DNA of 5,475 bases from Actinomycetota bacterium. GTDB lineage: Bacteria > Actinomycetota > Thermoleophilia > Gaiellales > Gaiellaceae. A program made the translations under genes and the position numbers. The first letter of the stretch is position 1. Each line of letters opens with the position of its first letter. The DNA lies in contig JACCTK010000286.1 in NCBI GenBank assembly GCA_013812465.1, positions 1 through 5,475 on the forward strand, written 5' to 3'. The notes beneath the pieces are model-generated. The model worked only from the letters and a program-made list of their open reading frames with translations. It had not been told where the DNA came from and ran no database searches. Positions 4,967-5,475 of this stretch are shown piece by piece.

Positions 4967-5475
4967 CTCGGCGATGTGCGACTGGTCGACCTGCGCTCGG
5001 AGGAGATCTGTGCCTGGCAGCGGACGCTGCCGGATGGGCACCGTTTCGAGGCGACGCAGGCGCTTCGACAGGTGCTCAACCGGGCCGTTGCCTGGGAGTT
5101 GATCGAGATCAACCCGGCGAAGCGCGGTGTCGACAATCCATTGCGCCTTTCCTCTGCAGGCAGTTGCGCTCGAGGCGCTCGAGCGCCTCGAGCGATCGGA
5201 TCGCCCGTTGCTCTTTCCGGCGCCCCGCGGCGCGGCCGGCGCAGATCGCAGCCGGCATTTCGCCGATCCACCGCCCATATACCTGCGCCATACGTATGCG
5301 ACCTTTGCGCTCCGCGCCGGCGTCTCGATCTTCGACCTCTCACGGTTCATGGGCGCAAGCCTGACGATGATCGACCGCCATTACGGACACCTTGCTCGCG
5401 ACGGCCGCCAGCACGCGGTCGCCCTTCTCGACGCCCTCGCCGCCGACGGCCGCGCGTGGACGTTCGGTGGACGTC
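4967..5475 (+). pseudogene. Tyrosine recombinase (phage-type integrase) remnant with internal deletion, running off the window
   Basis: Two pieces in different frames are visible. Piece one (4967-5140, in frame with the ligase fragment) reads LGDVRLVDLRSEEICAWQRT, then HRFEATQALRQVLNRAVAWE and NPAKRGVDNP. This is the end of an SAM-like core-binding domain. Piece two (5142-5475, frame 0) reads FPLQAVALEALERL, RPLLFPAPRG, LRHTYATFALRAGVSIFDLS and DRHYGHLARDGRQH. It carries the box-II Arg (5286-5288) and the nucleophilic Tyr (5382-5384). The section between NP and PLQ, roughly 100 residues by family expectation and holding the first catalytic Arg and the Lys, is absent. The stretch between APRG and LRHT is also short, and an Ile sits where the box-II His or its usual replacement would be. 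The N-terminal arm-binding domain is missing too. No stop is seen before the window end. Such enzymes move phages and integrative elements; this copy cannot be catalytic. Confidence 0.85.
5167..5194. repeat. 28-base perfect palindrome inside the integrase remnant
   Basis: The left half CGCTCGAGGCGCTC (5167-5180) is exactly the reverse complement of GAGCGCCTCGAGCG (5181-5194), with no spacer. It contains three CTCGAG hexamers and encodes the ALEALERLER helix in the recombinase frame. Repeated Leu-Glu, Ala and Arg codons in GC-rich DNA can generate it, so it need not be a functional site. Confidence 0.6.

Noticed and set aside
4771..5343. Minus-strand frames opposite the ligase and integrase remnants
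   Set aside because: They are Arg/Ser-rich without motifs, while the plus strand shows recognisable ligase and recombinase blocks.
1..5475. CRISPR array, toxin-antitoxin pair or new multi-gene defence system
   Set aside because: There are no regularly spaced repeats and no paired small genes. The only ligase and recombinase sequences are broken remnants, so no coherent new system can be supported.

Overview
The window is GC-rich throughout, with coding sequence biased to G or C at third codon positions. The gene types suggest a high-GC soil actinobacterium, most likely of the Thermoleophilia/Gaiellales kind. The main pointers are the cyclase–NTPase–TPR regulator starting with a TFLFTDVEGST-type cyclase motif, a PhoD-like phosphatase of the GKNLELFFLDERSFRS type, and a tRNA gene with no encoded CCA. 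This placement is inferred from recalled protein families; no search was run.

Left part (1-1146). The window opens inside the 3' portion of a plus-strand PhoD-like alkaline phosphatase gene that ends at 767. Its reading frame is broken near base 24, at a short G run. A complete tRNA-Arg(UCU) gene follows 23 bases later (791-863). About 280 bases without a gene come next. They hold competing hairpin arms (892-920), an imperfect tandem 23-base repeat (932-977) in a locally AT-richer patch, and a cluster of three short inverted repeats (1061-1106).

Centre (1147-3642, minus strand). One long intact gene encodes an 831-residue regulator: a class III nucleotide cyclase-type domain, a signal-transduction NTPase core with clear Walker A and B motifs, and C-terminal TPR-like helices. 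It has no evident DNA-binding domain. Two positions usually needed for cyclase catalysis look substituted.

Right part (3643-5475, plus strand). A divergent 117-base gap contains a 12-base palindrome. Next is a glycine-rich, probably membrane-associated protein of unknown function, split into two overlapping frames (3760-4044 and 3966-4634). The break lies beside a (GA)5 tract and looks like one gene with a -1 discontinuity. From 4637 to the window end there are only gene remnants. The first is a 2'-5' RNA ligase-like fragment with an amber stop and no second HxT motif. It runs in frame into a tyrosine recombinase (phage-type integrase) that has lost the middle of its catalytic domain but keeps its LRHT box and nucleophilic tyrosine. 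This is best read as a decayed mobile-element edge.

The genes do not form one evident pathway. I see no convincing new multi-gene system. The most informative signals are the chain of gene disruptions on the right, the divergent cyclase-domain regulator, and the unexplained repeats after the tRNA.
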